A model generated the notes under the pieces. The model worked only from the letters and a program-made list of their open reading frames with translations, had not been told where the DNA came from and searched no databases. Shown here piece after piece: positions 1 to 7,194 of a stretch of DNA of 20,896 bases. Made by a program: the position numbers and the translations under genes. The number at the start of each line of letters is the position of its first letter. The first letter of the stretch is position 1. This stretch comes from Bacillota bacterium (lineage in GTDB: Bacteria > Eremiobacterota > SpSt-956 > JAKJGF01), in assembly GCA_029555925.1 (NCBI GenBank), contig JAKPQU010000489.1, positions 1 through 20,896 on the forward strand, written 5' to 3'.

Positions 1-139
1 GTATTTCATAACTTATTAGAATTTAAGTCGTCGTGACGCGTAACGCGTGACGCGTGACGGGTTTAATCCCTGCGCATCACGCATTACGCTTTACGCATTA
101 CGAGGTCATTATTTATGGATAGTTATGAAACTAACTATA
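1..139. repeat. Family A inverted-repeat element, copy A1 (left end cut by window edge)
   Basis: Nearly identical to 5749-5893 and 15007-15144. The complete copies begin TATAGTGTATTTCATAACT and end with the imperfect complement AGTTATGAAACTAACTATA, so they have about 19-bp terminal inverted repeats with TA at both tips. The interior has two arms of heptamers in opposite orientation: CGTGACG units at 32-60, then a GGGTTTAATCCC core, then GCATCAC/GCATTAC units at 72-102. The whole element could fold into a long imperfect hairpin. There is no coding capacity. Size and structure resemble a MITE; the TA tips would fit an IS630/Tc1-type transposase (inference). The first few bases of the left end lie outside the window. 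Confidence 0.8.
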
Positions 140-146
140 ATGAGTG

Positions 147-675
147 GGTAGTCCTAAAGAGATAGTGGTAAAATTAATATTTACCTATAAACCATAAGAA
201 TCAGTGTCTTTTAGAAGGAAAGATTTCCCTGTAAGATGACCAAAAATCTGTATAACAAATAGCACATTGACGATAAATACCGGGTAAGAATTCCATAAAC
301 CCAAAGCCCCTTCTCTATCACGACTACCTACATAAAGACCTACGATTTCTCTTGTACCTACATCCATAGCCAGCCAAATCCATTGTTTATTACCTTTATT
401 CCCAACAAAAGACCACATCTCATCGCATTGTATTCTTAGGGGGCTTTTTTTTATCTTCACTTTCACTTTCTGTTCTATAACATCGTATTTCTTATTTACA
501 TAATTTTGTAACCAACACTCTGAAACACCAGTAACTCTTGCTATACCTGCAAGGGGCACTTTTTCTAATAGTAACTTATCTATCTTTCACTGCCACAACT
601 TGGACAAACCATTTTTATTCTCCTTCAATACTTTTTTATCTTATTATATCATACCACTATTTCTTTAGGACTACC
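147..675. mobile_element. Decayed IS1-like insertion sequence
   Basis: Bounded by 24-bp inverted repeats at 147-170 and 652-675 (outer part GGTAGTCCTAAAG) that differ at one position. It contains the broken transposase described separately. At about 529 bp it is shorter than usual for this group, because both the zinc-finger region and the catalytic C-terminus have lost sequence. It sits inside a remnant of an IS5-like transposase: IS5 codons resume directly after the right end, and the left flank GAGTGGGTA reads Glu-Trp-Val in the same motif. A clean target duplication cannot be read, because the target (GGGTAGT) resembles the IS end. Confidence 0.85.
201..612 (-). pseudogene. IS1-family transposase, internally deleted and frameshifted
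   Basis: Reading leftward, an ATG at 612 preceded by GGAG starts MVCPSCGSER, the first half of the IS1 InsA zinc finger, and then meets a stop. In another frame the gene continues KLLLEKVPLAGIARVTGVSE, then the InsB-type core (DEMWSFVGNKGNKQWIWLAMD). After LWNS a one-base loss shifts the frame; the next frame reads IYRQCAICYTDFWSSYREIF and ends at a stop after SKRH (201-203). The second Cys pair of the finger and the C-terminal HIERFN region are missing. The reading frame at 185-559 is only the middle of this pseudogene. It cannot be active on its own; a full-length relative elsewhere could act on its ends. Confidence 0.9.
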
Positions 676-677
676 GG

Positions 678-821
678 GTAGTTGAGAGAACACTGGCATG
701 GATTGGCAAGAACAGACGAATGAGTAAAGATTATGAATATTTACCATCAAGTAGTGAAGCTTTTGTATATATTTCGATGATAAGGCTTATGTTGAAACGC
801 TTTGTTATACAAATGGCGTAA
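678..821 (+). pseudogene. IS5-family transposase, C-terminal remnant
   Basis: A short open frame reads [20 protein letters not shown], continues with [20 protein letters not shown] and ends at TAA (819-821). This is the typical C-terminal WVVERT...DYE...MIRLMLRR block of the IS5-group DDE transposases. Everything upstream is cut off by the IS1-like element and the family A copy. Downstream, 823-841 (ending TTTTCAGACACC) looks like the right terminal repeat of the IS, followed by CTAG, which matches the YTAR target preference known for IS5-group elements. The left end is predicted to lie beyond base 1. Confidence 0.85.
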
Positions 822-842
822 TTAGGCTTTTCAGACACCATC

Positions 843-973
843 TAGAATTAAAAATTAAATAAGGGTTAATTTATTGTCTGTAAAACAAATTAAATAAGGC
901 AAATTATTTTTCTTCGTAAGAGCCTGTCAGGCAGAAGCTGATAAATGGTTACTAATTTACCTGGAGCGGTACT
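843..973 (+). repeat. Family B palindromic element, copy B1 (right half only)
   Basis: Closely matches the right part of the copies at 8131-8341 and 11945-12153 and the reverse complement of 20748-20896. It includes the internal hairpin GAGCCTGTCAGGCAG and ends ...CAGGTAAATT-type sequence with CGGTACT, the complement of the AGTACCG tip. The left arm is absent; the IS5 right end joins exactly where the element breaks (CTAG at 842-845), so the IS apparently inserted into the element. The copy ends 12 bp downstream of the hypE stop codon. Confidence 0.8.
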
Positions 974-985
974 AAAATTCTATTC

Positions 986-1990
986 CTAACATATTCTTGG
1001 AAGATTTTCTCCATAAGGACGTTCCAGAATTCTACTTCCTCCTATAGATGTTTTAATAACAACTCTGCCTTTATGTTTATTTACCACTTCTCCAATGATA
1101 ACAGAATCTCTGCCATATTTATGGTCTTTCATTACACTTAAAACATGTTCTGCTTCATTATCGGCACAGATGGTAATAATTTTCCCTTCATTTGCCACTG
1201 TGAGAGGCTCAAAACCCAGTAAATCACAGGCACTTTTTACTTCTTTTCTTACAGGAATATCTTTTTCGTAGATTACTATGCCGAGAGATGAAGCTATGGC
1301 AATTTCATTTAATGCTCCGGCTACTCCTCCTCTGGTTGGATCTTTAAAACATCTGATATGGTTTGAAGAATTTAATATATCTTTTACCAGACCATTGAGA
1401 GGAGCTACATCACTTTCTACAGGTAATTCTACTGCTATGCCGCTTCTCTGCAGCATTACTGAAATTCCATGATCTGCTATATAGCCGTTTATGATGATTT
1501 TATCCCCTTCCTTTGCTCCAGACAGGGTCAGTGTATGGTTATATTCAGTCACACCTATACCTGCAGTATTTATAAATATTTCATCTCCACTTCCTTTTTC
1601 CACTACCTTTGTATCACCTGTAATGACAAGAACTCCTGCTTCTCTGGCTGTTTCTTCAATAGAACCTATGATTTTTTTTAGACTTTCCATCGGAAATCCT
1701 TCTTCTATTATGAGAGCCAGCGACAGATAACGGGGATTTGCACCTGATACAGCTAGATCATTTACTGTGCCGCATACGGAAATTTTTCCAATGTCTCCAC
1801 CGGGAAAAAACAGAGGTTTTACTACAAAGGAATCTGTCGTAAAGGCAAGTCTCTTATTACCTATAGAAAATACGGCACTGTCTTCAAGAGGTGAAAGAAG
1901 ACTGTTACCGAGTTTATTTAATATTTCCTCTTTTATTAAATTATCTGTAAGAACTCCGCCCCCACCGTGGGCAAGCAAGATTTTTTCCAT
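986..1990 (-). CDS. hypE: HypE, hydrogenase maturation (carbamoyl dehydratase)
   Basis: 334 residues, the usual length for HypE. HypE takes the carbamoyl group passed by HypF onto its C-terminal cysteine and dehydrates it with ATP to a thiocyanate, the CN- donor for the NiFe site; it works in the cytoplasm with HypC/HypD. Visible signs: N-terminal LLAHGGGG, the AIR-synthase-type ATP fold with [23 protein letters not shown]-like block and [36 protein letters not shown], and above all the C-terminal PRIC ending in the acceptor Cys334. The start is supported by GGAGG at 1997-2001, six bases from ATG. It is last in hypF-hypD-hypE, with about 120 bp between hypD and hypE filled by heptamer arrays and a 20-bp palindrome. 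CGTCACG units lie 18 nt before the start in the sense direction. Confidence 0.97.
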   Translation of the reverse strand: [334 protein letters not shown]

Positions 1991-2008
1991 TGTTAACCTC
2001 CATATAGT

Positions 2009-2025
2009 CGTGACGCGTGACGCGT
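2009..2025 (-). repeat. CGTCACG heptamer array in the hypE leader
   Basis: About two and a half units of CGTCACG on the hypE sense strand, ending 18 nt before the hypE start and directly before the GGAGG site. It is followed outward by TTTAATCCC, the same core found between the two arms of family A elements. Confidence 0.85.
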
Positions 2026-2036
2026 ATTTAATCCCA

Positions 2037-2056
2037 GGGCGTTTAATTAAACGCCC
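2037..2056. repeat. Perfect 20-bp palindrome between hypD and hypE
   Basis: GGGCGTTTAATTAAACGCCC is an exact 10+10 palindrome, followed by CCTACTCAC. No T-run follows on either strand, so it is not a classic terminator. It lies in the centre of the hypD-hypE gap between the two oppositely oriented heptamer arrays and resembles the GGGGCG...CGCCCC repeat hairpins seen in many bacterial genomes (recalled, not checked). Confidence 0.8.
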
Positions 2057-2065
2057 CTACTCACC

Positions 2066-2121
2066 TTTTGACTTTTGACTTTTCACTTTTCACGACTCAC
2101 GACTCATAACTCATAACTCAC
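2066..2121 (+). repeat. Eight-unit degenerate heptamer array, overlaps hypD 3' end
   Basis: Eight exact-period 7-mers: TTTTGAC twice, TTTTCAC twice, GACTCAC, GACTCAT, AACTCAT, AACTCAC. The right-hand part (2111-2121) forms the last codons (part of Ser, Glu, Leu) and the stop of hypD on the other strand. Confidence 0.9.
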
Positions 2122-3190
2122 TATATTTATAATAAACGGAACAGCTTCCTTCCGTAGAAACCATACATGGCCCCACCGGGTTTACAGGTGTGCATACATG
2201 TCTGAAAAGTTCACATTCACATGGTCTTATAAGTCCTTTAAGCACCTCTCCGCATCTACATCCTGCTGGATCTGATGCTTCAGGTATTTCTGTTTTGGAA
2301 AGTTTTGTTGCATCTCTATGAGAAAATTCTTCTTTCAGTGTAAGGCCGCTGTCTTCTATAATTCCTATTCCTCTCCACCGTGCATGGCAGGGTTTAAATA
2401 TTTTATATGTTATTTCTCTTGCCTTCACGTTGCCTTCAGATTTGACCCAGGGAGAATATTCTATTTCCACTTCCGATCTTTTCTCATATAATTGAATAAG
2501 AAGCCTGTAGAGACTTATAACGATATCTACCGGCTCAAACCCTGCTATTACACATGGAATTCTGTAATCTCGTGCAAGAAATTCATATATAGTCGAACCG
2601 GTTATAACACTTACATGGCCGGGACAGATAAATCCTTTTACTCCCACCTGTCTGTCCATAACAAGAGCTTTCATAGCAGGAGGTATTACCTTGTTTGCAG
2701 GATAAAGAGCAAAATTACTTACTTTCTTTTTCTCCGCTTCAAGAACTGCACCGGCAATTGCCGGTGCAGTTGTTTCAAATCCTACTGCAAGGAAAATCAC
2801 TTTTTTATCGGGATGTTTTTCTGCTATATCTACTGCCTGAACAGGACTGTACACGATCCTTATGTCGGCACCATCCGCTTTTTTTCTTTCCAGGCTCTTT
2901 CTGTTGCTTCCCGGCACTCTTATCATATCGCCGAATGTTGTTATAATTACATCGTCTCTATCTGCAATGCCAATCATTTTATCTATATCACTCTGAGATG
3001 TGACACATACGGGACATCCTGGCCCTGAAATAAGTTTTATTTTTTCTGGCAATATATCCCTTATGCCTGCTCTGGATATGGCCATAGTATGAGTACCGCA
3101 GACCTCCATGAAAGATATTTTCCCGTCACGAATCTTTTCCGAAAGATTTCTTATCTTTTCTATATATTCTTCAATCATTTTATTACTCAT
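2111..3190 (-). CDS. hypD: HypD, hydrogenase maturation iron-sulfur protein
   Basis: 359 residues, normal for HypD. This is the [4Fe-4S] scaffold that with HypC assembles the Fe(CN)2CO unit of NiFe hydrogenases. Conserved blocks are all present: CGTHT (31-35), GPGCPVC (56-62), GFETTAPA, CPGHVSVITG, GFEP, and the C-terminal cysteine-rich CRCGEVLKG...PCECELF...CTPVNPVGPCMVSTEGSC that holds the cluster. ATG at 3190 has GGAG eight bases upstream (3199-3202); a second Met at residue 5 is possible but less well placed. The final residues SEL and the stop are encoded within a heptamer array, so the tail is probably not ancestral. It is transcribed after hypF, 92 bp away, with four sense CGTCACG-type units in the leader. 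Confidence 0.97.
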   Translation of the reverse strand: MSNKMIEEYIEKIRNLSEKIRDGKISFMEVCGTHTMAISRAGIRDILPEKIKLISGPGCPVCVTSQSDIDKMIGIADRDDVIITTFGDMIRVPGSNRKSLERKKADGADIRIVYSPVQAVDIAEKHPDKKVIFLAVGFETTAPAIAGAVLEAEKKKVSNFALYPANKVIPPAMKALVMDRQVGVKGFICPGHVSVITGSTIYEFLARDYRIPCVIAGFEPVDIVISLYRLLIQLYEKRSEVEIEYSPWVKSEGNVKAREITYKIFKPCHARWRGIGIIEDSGLTLKEEFSHRDATKLSKTEIPEASDPAGCRCGEVLKGLIRPCECELFRHVCTPVNPVGPCMVSTEGSCSVYYKYSEL

Positions 3191-3215
3191 TTATACATCT
3201 CCAGATTTTTATAAT

Positions 3216-3243
3216 CGTGATGCGTGACGCGTGACGCGTGACG
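3216..3243 (-). repeat. CGTCACG heptamer array in the hypD leader
   Basis: Four exact units on the plus strand, CGTGATG then CGTGACG three times; on the hypD sense strand these read CGTCACG/CATCACG. They end 25 nt from the hypD start, just upstream of GGAG. Confidence 0.9.
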
Positions 3244-3255
3244 GGTAAGTTCCAC

Positions 3256-3297
3256 TATTCACTTTTCACTACTCACGACTCACTACCCACGACTCAC
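3256..3297 (+). repeat. Six-unit TCAC heptamer array, overlaps hypF 3' end
   Basis: Units TATTCAC, TTTTCAC, TACTCAC, GACTCAC, TACCCAC, GACTCAC in exact 7-bp phase. The hypF stop (3283-3285) and its last codons Val-Ser-Arg-Gly lie inside the array. With the adjacent GTGA-oriented array at 3216-3243 it could form a hairpin in the hypF-hypD transcript. Confidence 0.9.
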
Positions 3298-5544
3298 GTT
3301 ATTATAAGCTACCGCTATCTGTCCCGGAGAAATCCCTCCGTCATTCGGCGGAATTTCCATATTCTGATATACATTGAAGCCGCTTTCCAGAAGAATTTTT
3401 TCAGTTCTTACAGAAAGATAGGAATTCTGAAAAACTCCTCCTGAAAGTATAACATTTTTTAGATTATAAAGCTTCCTCATTTTATTACATATGTCTTTTA
3501 TCATTACAACAATTGAATTGTGAAATTTTGCAGATATTACCGGTCTTTCTGTGCGTTTTTTTATATCTTCCAGGAGATAATAAAATAACGGCTCAGGATT
3601 TATAATTAACGTCTCTCCTTCTTCCAGAGAAAAAGGATAGTAACTGTTTATATCTTCTGCCGCTATGGCTTCAAGTTCCATCGCCGCCTGTCCTTCGTAA
3701 GTGGAACTGTGGCGTAACCCTGTAATTGAAGCAATTCCGTCGAAGAATCTTCCCATACTGGAAGTTTCAGGACAGTTTATATTACTTTTGATAAGATTTA
3801 TTATATTCCCGGAGTTTCCTTCTGTGGACAACAGAGTCTCTATTTCTCCCTTGAACAGTGGATAAAGATATGAAATTGCCATCCTGTAACCTTCCACTGC
3901 AGCCATATCGCCTCCCGGCATGGGATAATATTTCAGATGGGCCACTCTTTCCACTTCTTTACAGTCTCCTGTGAAAAATTCTCCTCCCCATATTTTGCCG
4001 TCTGTACCGTATCCTGTACCGTCAAATATGATTCCTATGGATTTTTCCTTCACGCCATGTTCTGCCAGACAGGAGGCAAAATGGGCATGGTGATGTTGAA
4101 CGGGAATGTTGACTGCTGCCTCTCTCTTAAGAGCGTATTCGGTGGAAAGATAGGCAGGGTGCATATCATATGCTATAACTGAAGGGTTTATATTGAAAAG
4201 AGAACAGTAATGTTCTATTGTTTCTTCATAAAAAGAAAAAGTTTCTAAATTATTCAGATCTCCTGTATGAGGACTTAAAAAAACAAATCCGTCTTTATAT
4301 ATGGAAAAAGTATTTTTTAGTTCCCCGCCGCAGGCGAGAATTGTAATATCTTTTTCAGGAGAGAAATTTAATTTTACGGGCAGTGGCGTATAGCCCCTTG
4401 CCCTTCTTATAATCTGGAAATTTTTGTTTATCTGCTTTACGACTGAATCATCACATCTTCTGGCAATATCTCTGTTGTGCAATAAAAAACCGTCTGCAAT
4501 ATTTTTCAGTTTTTCTCTGCATGCTTCATTATTTATCTGTATCGGCTCATCCTGAAGATTACCGCTTGTCATAATGAGTGCTTTGAAAATTCCCTTTCTA
4601 AACAGTATTTCATGGAGAGGAGTATAGGGGAGCATACAGCCGATATGGGCAAGTCCCGGACATATTTCTTCTGAAAGATCTGTATTTTCTTTTTTCTTTA
4701 ACATTACTATGGGGCTTATGGAGCCAGTGAGCAGTTCTTTTGCTTCGTCTGTGATAAAGGCATAATTTTCTAATATGTCAGTGTTCGGAAACATTATGGC
4801 AAAAGGTTTGGCCGGTCTTTCTTTTCTCTTCCTTAGGGTTTTTACGGCTTTATCTTTCCTGGCGTCACAGACGAGATGAAATCCTCCCAGCCCTTTAAGG
4901 GCAATAATCTTTCCGTCTTTTAAAGCATTACAGGCTTTCTCTAAAGGTTTTTCTCTGTCTTCAATATCACCGGCATACCATGAAAGGGAGGGACCGCAGA
5001 CGGAACAGCAGTCAGGCTGGGCATGGTATCTTCTGTCTTCTATATCTTTGTATTCCTTCCGGCAGAGAGGGCACATAATAAAATCTTTCATAGTAGTGAG
5101 AGCTCTGTCATATGGTATATCTTTTATTATTGTGTAACGGGGGCCGCAGTTAGTGCAGTTTATAAATGGAAATTCATACCTTCTGTCTTTTGTATCGCCA
5201 AGTTCCTTTCTGCAATCATGACATATGGCAAGATCTGGAGATATAAACATAGCATTACGCCCCTTCATCCTGCTTTTTTTGATAGTAAAATCTTCAAAAT
5301 TTTTCAGGGATTGATAATTAATTGTAGTGTCAATTATTCGTGATGCAGGAGGTTTTTTCTTTTTTATATCTCTGTAAAATTCTTCTATATTATCTTTGGA
5401 ACCTTCGACTTCTATAAAAACCCCTTCGGGACAGTTAAGTATATAGCCTGATAGTTTTCTATCCATAGCCATTTTATGAATAAAAGGACGAAATCCTACT
5501 CCCTGGACTACTCCCTGAATTTTTATTATAGCACTGGAAATCAT
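3283..5544 (-). CDS. hypF: HypF, carbamoyltransferase of hydrogenase maturation
   Basis: 753 residues, the full length of the family. HypF converts carbamoyl phosphate and ATP to carbamoyl-AMP and transfers the carbamoyl group to HypE. Domains in order: acylphosphatase-like (about 1-92, VVQGVGFRPFIH), zinc-finger domain with C108-x2-C111 (CHDC), CTNC, CPLC and CSVC pairs, YrdC-like nucleotide-binding domain (about 200-390, LKGLGGFHLVCDA, KPFAIM), and the Kae1/TobZ-like domain with the metal-binding HHHAH at 484-488 and IIFDGTGYGTDGKIWGGEFF. The start at 5544 has GAGG nine bases upstream (5554-5557). The C-terminal VSRG is encoded by a heptamer repeat; the conserved family end (NDGGISPGQIAVA) lies just before it. 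First gene of hypF-hypD-hypE, divergent from hypC. Confidence 0.97.
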   Translation of the reverse strand: MISSAIIKIQGVVQGVGFRPFIHKMAMDRKLSGYILNCPEGVFIEVEGSKDNIEEFYRDIKKKKPPASRIIDTTINYQSLKNFEDFTIKKSRMKGRNAMFISPDLAICHDCRKELGDTKDRRYEFPFINCTNCGPRYTIIKDIPYDRALTTMKDFIMCPLCRKEYKDIEDRRYHAQPDCCSVCGPSLSWYAGDIEDREKPLEKACNALKDGKIIALKGLGGFHLVCDARKDKAVKTLRKRKERPAKPFAIMFPNTDILENYAFITDEAKELLTGSISPIVMLKKKENTDLSEEICPGLAHIGCMLPYTPLHEILFRKGIFKALIMTSGNLQDEPIQINNEACREKLKNIADGFLLHNRDIARRCDDSVVKQINKNFQIIRRARGYTPLPVKLNFSPEKDITILACGGELKNTFSIYKDGFVFLSPHTGDLNNLETFSFYEETIEHYCSLFNINPSVIAYDMHPAYLSTEYALKREAAVNIPVQHHHAHFASCLAEHGVKEKSIGIIFDGTGYGTDGKIWGGEFFTGDCKEVERVAHLKYYPMPGGDMAAVEGYRMAISYLYPLFKGEIETLLSTEGNSGNIINLIKSNINCPETSSMGRFFDGIASITGLRHSSTYEGQAAMELEAIAAEDINSYYPFSLEEGETLIINPEPLFYYLLEDIKKRTERPVISAKFHNSIVVMIKDICNKMRKLYNLKNVILSGGVFQNSYLSVRTEKILLESGFNVYQNMEIPPNDGGISPGQIAVAYNNVSRG

Positions 5545-5567
5545 TGTTTAAAACCTCTAATTTAATT

Positions 5568-5656
5568 GTGACACGTCACGCATGATGCGTGTTTTCACCG
5601 GCACCGGGCGACCACAGCGGGGCGCCCCTACTCACCCTTCACTCTTCACGACTAAC
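5568..5656. repeat. Mixed heptamer and GC-rich repeat in the hypF leader
   Basis: Starts with GTGACACGTCACG and CATGATGCGTG (heptamers in both orientations), then GGGCGACCACAGCGGGGCGC followed by CCCTAC, and ends with four exact heptamers TACTCAC, CCTTCAC, TCTTCAC, GACTAAC (5629-5656). The order GTGA array, GC-rich centre, TCAC array is the same as in the hypE-hypD gap. Confidence 0.75.
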
Positions 5657-5748
5657 CTATGTATAATTTGCCGGCTCTGTCAGAATCCCTTTTATGTGAC
5701 TGAAAAAGAAGGAAAAAGCTATCATTACAAGAAATACATTCCATTGAA
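5657..5748. other. Gap segment between hypF leader and element A2
   Basis: About 90 bp with no gene, hairpin or repeat that I can support. Together with 5545-5656, element A2 (5749-5893) and 5894-6033 it makes up the 489-bp hypF-hypC gap. Confidence 0.5.
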
Positions 5749-5893
5749 TATAGTGTATTTCATAACTTATTAGAATTTAAGTCGTCGTGACGCGTAACGC
5801 GTGACGCGTGACGGGTTTAATCCACGCACATCACGCATTACGCTTTACGCATTACGAGGTCATTATTTATGGATAGTTATGAAACTAACTATA
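5749..5893. repeat. Family A inverted-repeat element, copy A2 (complete)
   Basis: A complete 145-bp copy with ends TATAGTGTATTTCATAACT and AGTTATGAAACTAACTATA (imperfect complements). It has four CGTGACG-type units, the core GGGTTTAATCC, and four GCATCAC/GCATTAC units. It differs from A1 at only a few positions. It lies between the divergent hypF and hypC and may separate hypC from its former partners. Confidence 0.85.
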
Positions 5894-5998
5894 ATTAAAA
5901 GTTACAGGAATTTTCATTTTTACTGCTGTAAAATAAAGCTTTACATGAAAATTATGTATAGGCAGTTTATCTAAATAATTAAATATGCGACTAATACT

Positions 5999-6014
5999 CG
6001 CGTCACGCGTCACG
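5999..6014 (+). repeat. CGTCACG heptamers in the hypC leader
   Basis: CGCGTCACGCGTCACG, two units in the sense direction, ending 19 nt before the hypC ATG and just before the AAGGGCGGTG ribosome-binding region. Same placement as in hypE, hypD and the YkgJ-like gene. Confidence 0.85.
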
Positions 6015-6033
6015 AATAAAGGGCGGTGATAAT

Positions 6034-6252
6034 ATGTGTCTTGCCATTCCCGGTAAAGTCCTGGAAATACAGGAAAATAAAGGTGTTGTAGATATATCAG
6101 GCATGAAAATTGAAACACGTTTAGATCTTCTGGAAGATGTGAAGGAGGGAGATTATGTCCTCATTCATGCCGGATTTGCCATAGAAAGACTTCCAGAAGA
6201 AGAAGCACAGGAAAGATTAAATTTATTCAGAGAAATGGACATGATTGAATAA
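6034..6252 (+). CDS. hypC: HypC/HupF family hydrogenase maturation chaperone
   Basis: 72 residues, typical of HypC. It begins MCLAIPGKV, with the essential Cys2 exposed after Met removal. HypC binds HypD during Fe(CN)2CO assembly and then the hydrogenase large-subunit precursor. The OB-like beta core reads VVDISGMKIETRLDLL and EGDYVLIHAGFAIERL, followed by an acidic helical tail. A purine-rich site AAGGGCGGTG precedes ATG. It is divergent from hypF rather than between hypF and hypD as is common. hypA and hypB are not in the window. Confidence 0.96.
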   Translation: MCLAIPGKVLEIQENKGVVDISGMKIETRLDLLEDVKEGDYVLIHAGFAIERLPEEEAQERLNLFREMDMIE

Positions 6253-6464
6253 GAGATACAGGGTTTACTCCTGCACTGAATTTTTCTGGTCTGTAATGGA
6301 ATTATTGATTTGCTTTTAAATATTGCCAGGATGATAGCATGTCACTTGTTTTAATTAAATTTAACGGATTGTGGAATACACTATATTATTGTTTTTTTTT
6401 TTGAAATTTTTTCCAATTTTCTCCAGTTTTATTGTTTTTTTGCTGTAATTCCATTGTATGATAA
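6253..6464. other. Convergent hypC/mobA gap with T11 tract
   Basis: AT-rich. A weak CAGG...CCTG inverted repeat lies just after hypC (about 6259-6273) without a good T-run. AATGGAATTA (6295-6304) is exactly complementary to TAATTCCATT (6446-6455). A run of eleven T lies at 6392-6402. No ORF or repeat-family copy is present. Terminators for hypC or mobA probably lie here, but no canonical one can be named. Confidence 0.45.
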
Positions 6465-7058
6465 TTATCCTCTGTATTTTTCTATATAAGAAGAGTAGTC
6501 TTCCATTGTATTTAAATTTTTATACCATGTTTCATTATCCATTTCCACATATCTGGTTTTACATCCTGTAAAAATCGGCGAAATTTTCCTGGATTTTGTT
6601 TTTATATGTTCCTCTATGGCAGGTATGATATTTTTAGTGTAAACTGCCAGAAGTGCTTCATATCGTCCGTTTTTATATTTCGGCACAACTATATCAAAGG
6701 TTTCTCCTTTATATAAAAGTTTCTTAAGAAAATCAATGTTTATATCAGGCGTATCGCAGGCAGTAACGAAATTTATCCTGTTTTTTGATGTACGAAGGCA
6801 TGACAGGATAGCCACAAGAGGGCCTTCTCCCTGTCTTTCGTCTGTGATTACTCTATAATTTAAAAATTCATATTTACCTTTCTCGGAGGCACTTATGATT
6901 ATTTCAGAAAACAAATCTTTTATTTGATTTATTATGGTTTCAATCAGAGTCATTCCTCTGATGGGAAGTAAAGCTTTGTCTGTTCCCATTCTGTTACTTT
7001 TTCCTCCTGCCAACACTATGGCAGTACAGGGTTTTGTATTGATAATTTGTTCAGTCAT
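6465..7058 (-). CDS. mobA: MobA-like molybdenum cofactor guanylyltransferase
   Basis: 197 residues from the start chosen here. The family transfers GMP from GTP to molybdopterin, making the bis-MGD cofactor of enzymes such as formate dehydrogenase. The N-terminal signature LAGGKSNRMGTDKALL (16-31) is the GTP-binding loop. DERQGEGPLVAILS and ACDTP (family norm CDMP, with a metal-binding Asp) follow, and the C-terminal NLNTMEDY matches the N-T-x-D/E motif. The frame runs open to 7118, but its first 20 residues (MPVTRHESK...) are translated from a family C repeat, so the ATG at 7058 is preferred. No strong Shine-Dalgarno site is visible there, so the start is less certain than the function. Other NTP-transferases of the MobA fold remain possible. 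Confidence 0.85.
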   Translation of the reverse strand: MTEQIINTKPCTAIVLAGGKSNRMGTDKALLPIRGMTLIETIINQIKDLFSEIIISASEKGKYEFLNYRVITDERQGEGPLVAILSCLRTSKNRINFVTACDTPDINIDFLKKLLYKGETFDIVVPKYKNGRYEALLAVYTKNIIPAIEEHIKTKSRKISPIFTGCKTRYVEMDNETWYKNLNTMEDYSSYIEKYRG

Positions 7059-7069
7059 AATTTTATTTT

Positions 7070-7155
7070 GGTGAGCATAAATAATACATATTTTGCTCTC
7101 GTGACGCGTGACGGGCACGAAGACTTTTACATGCTTATGCTCATATCAGTAATAG
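7070..7155 (-). repeat. Family C inverted-repeat element, copy C1
   Basis: Its reverse complement reads ATTACTGATATGAGCATAAG, then CATGTAAAAG, CCCGTCACGCGTCACGAGAG, and a final TATGTATTATTTATGCTC. This matches 17431-17537 throughout, except that it has two heptamers instead of four (7100-7115) and lacks the last TCAGTAAT. It lies directly upstream of mobA and provides its leader; the heptamers read CGTCACG on the mobA sense strand. Confidence 0.8.
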
Positions 7156-7194
7156 TTTCTTATATAAATGTTAAAAACCTGCAGAGATTTAAAT

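Noticed and set aside
1278..1730. Plus-strand ORFs opposite hypE
   Set aside because: Shadow frames of a clearly conserved gene; no independent start signals or family resemblance.
2492..3028. 178-residue plus-strand ORF opposite hypD
   Set aside because: Antisense shadow; HypD on the other strand is complete and conserved throughout this stretch.
5582..5773. Small ORF with a C-x-x-C pair between hypF and hypC (possible hypA remnant)
   Set aside because: Much of it is translated heptamer and GC-rich repeat and it ends in element A2; no HypA motif is recognisable.
6392..6402. T11 tract as a rho-independent terminator of hypC
   Set aside because: No stable GC stem lies directly before the T-run.
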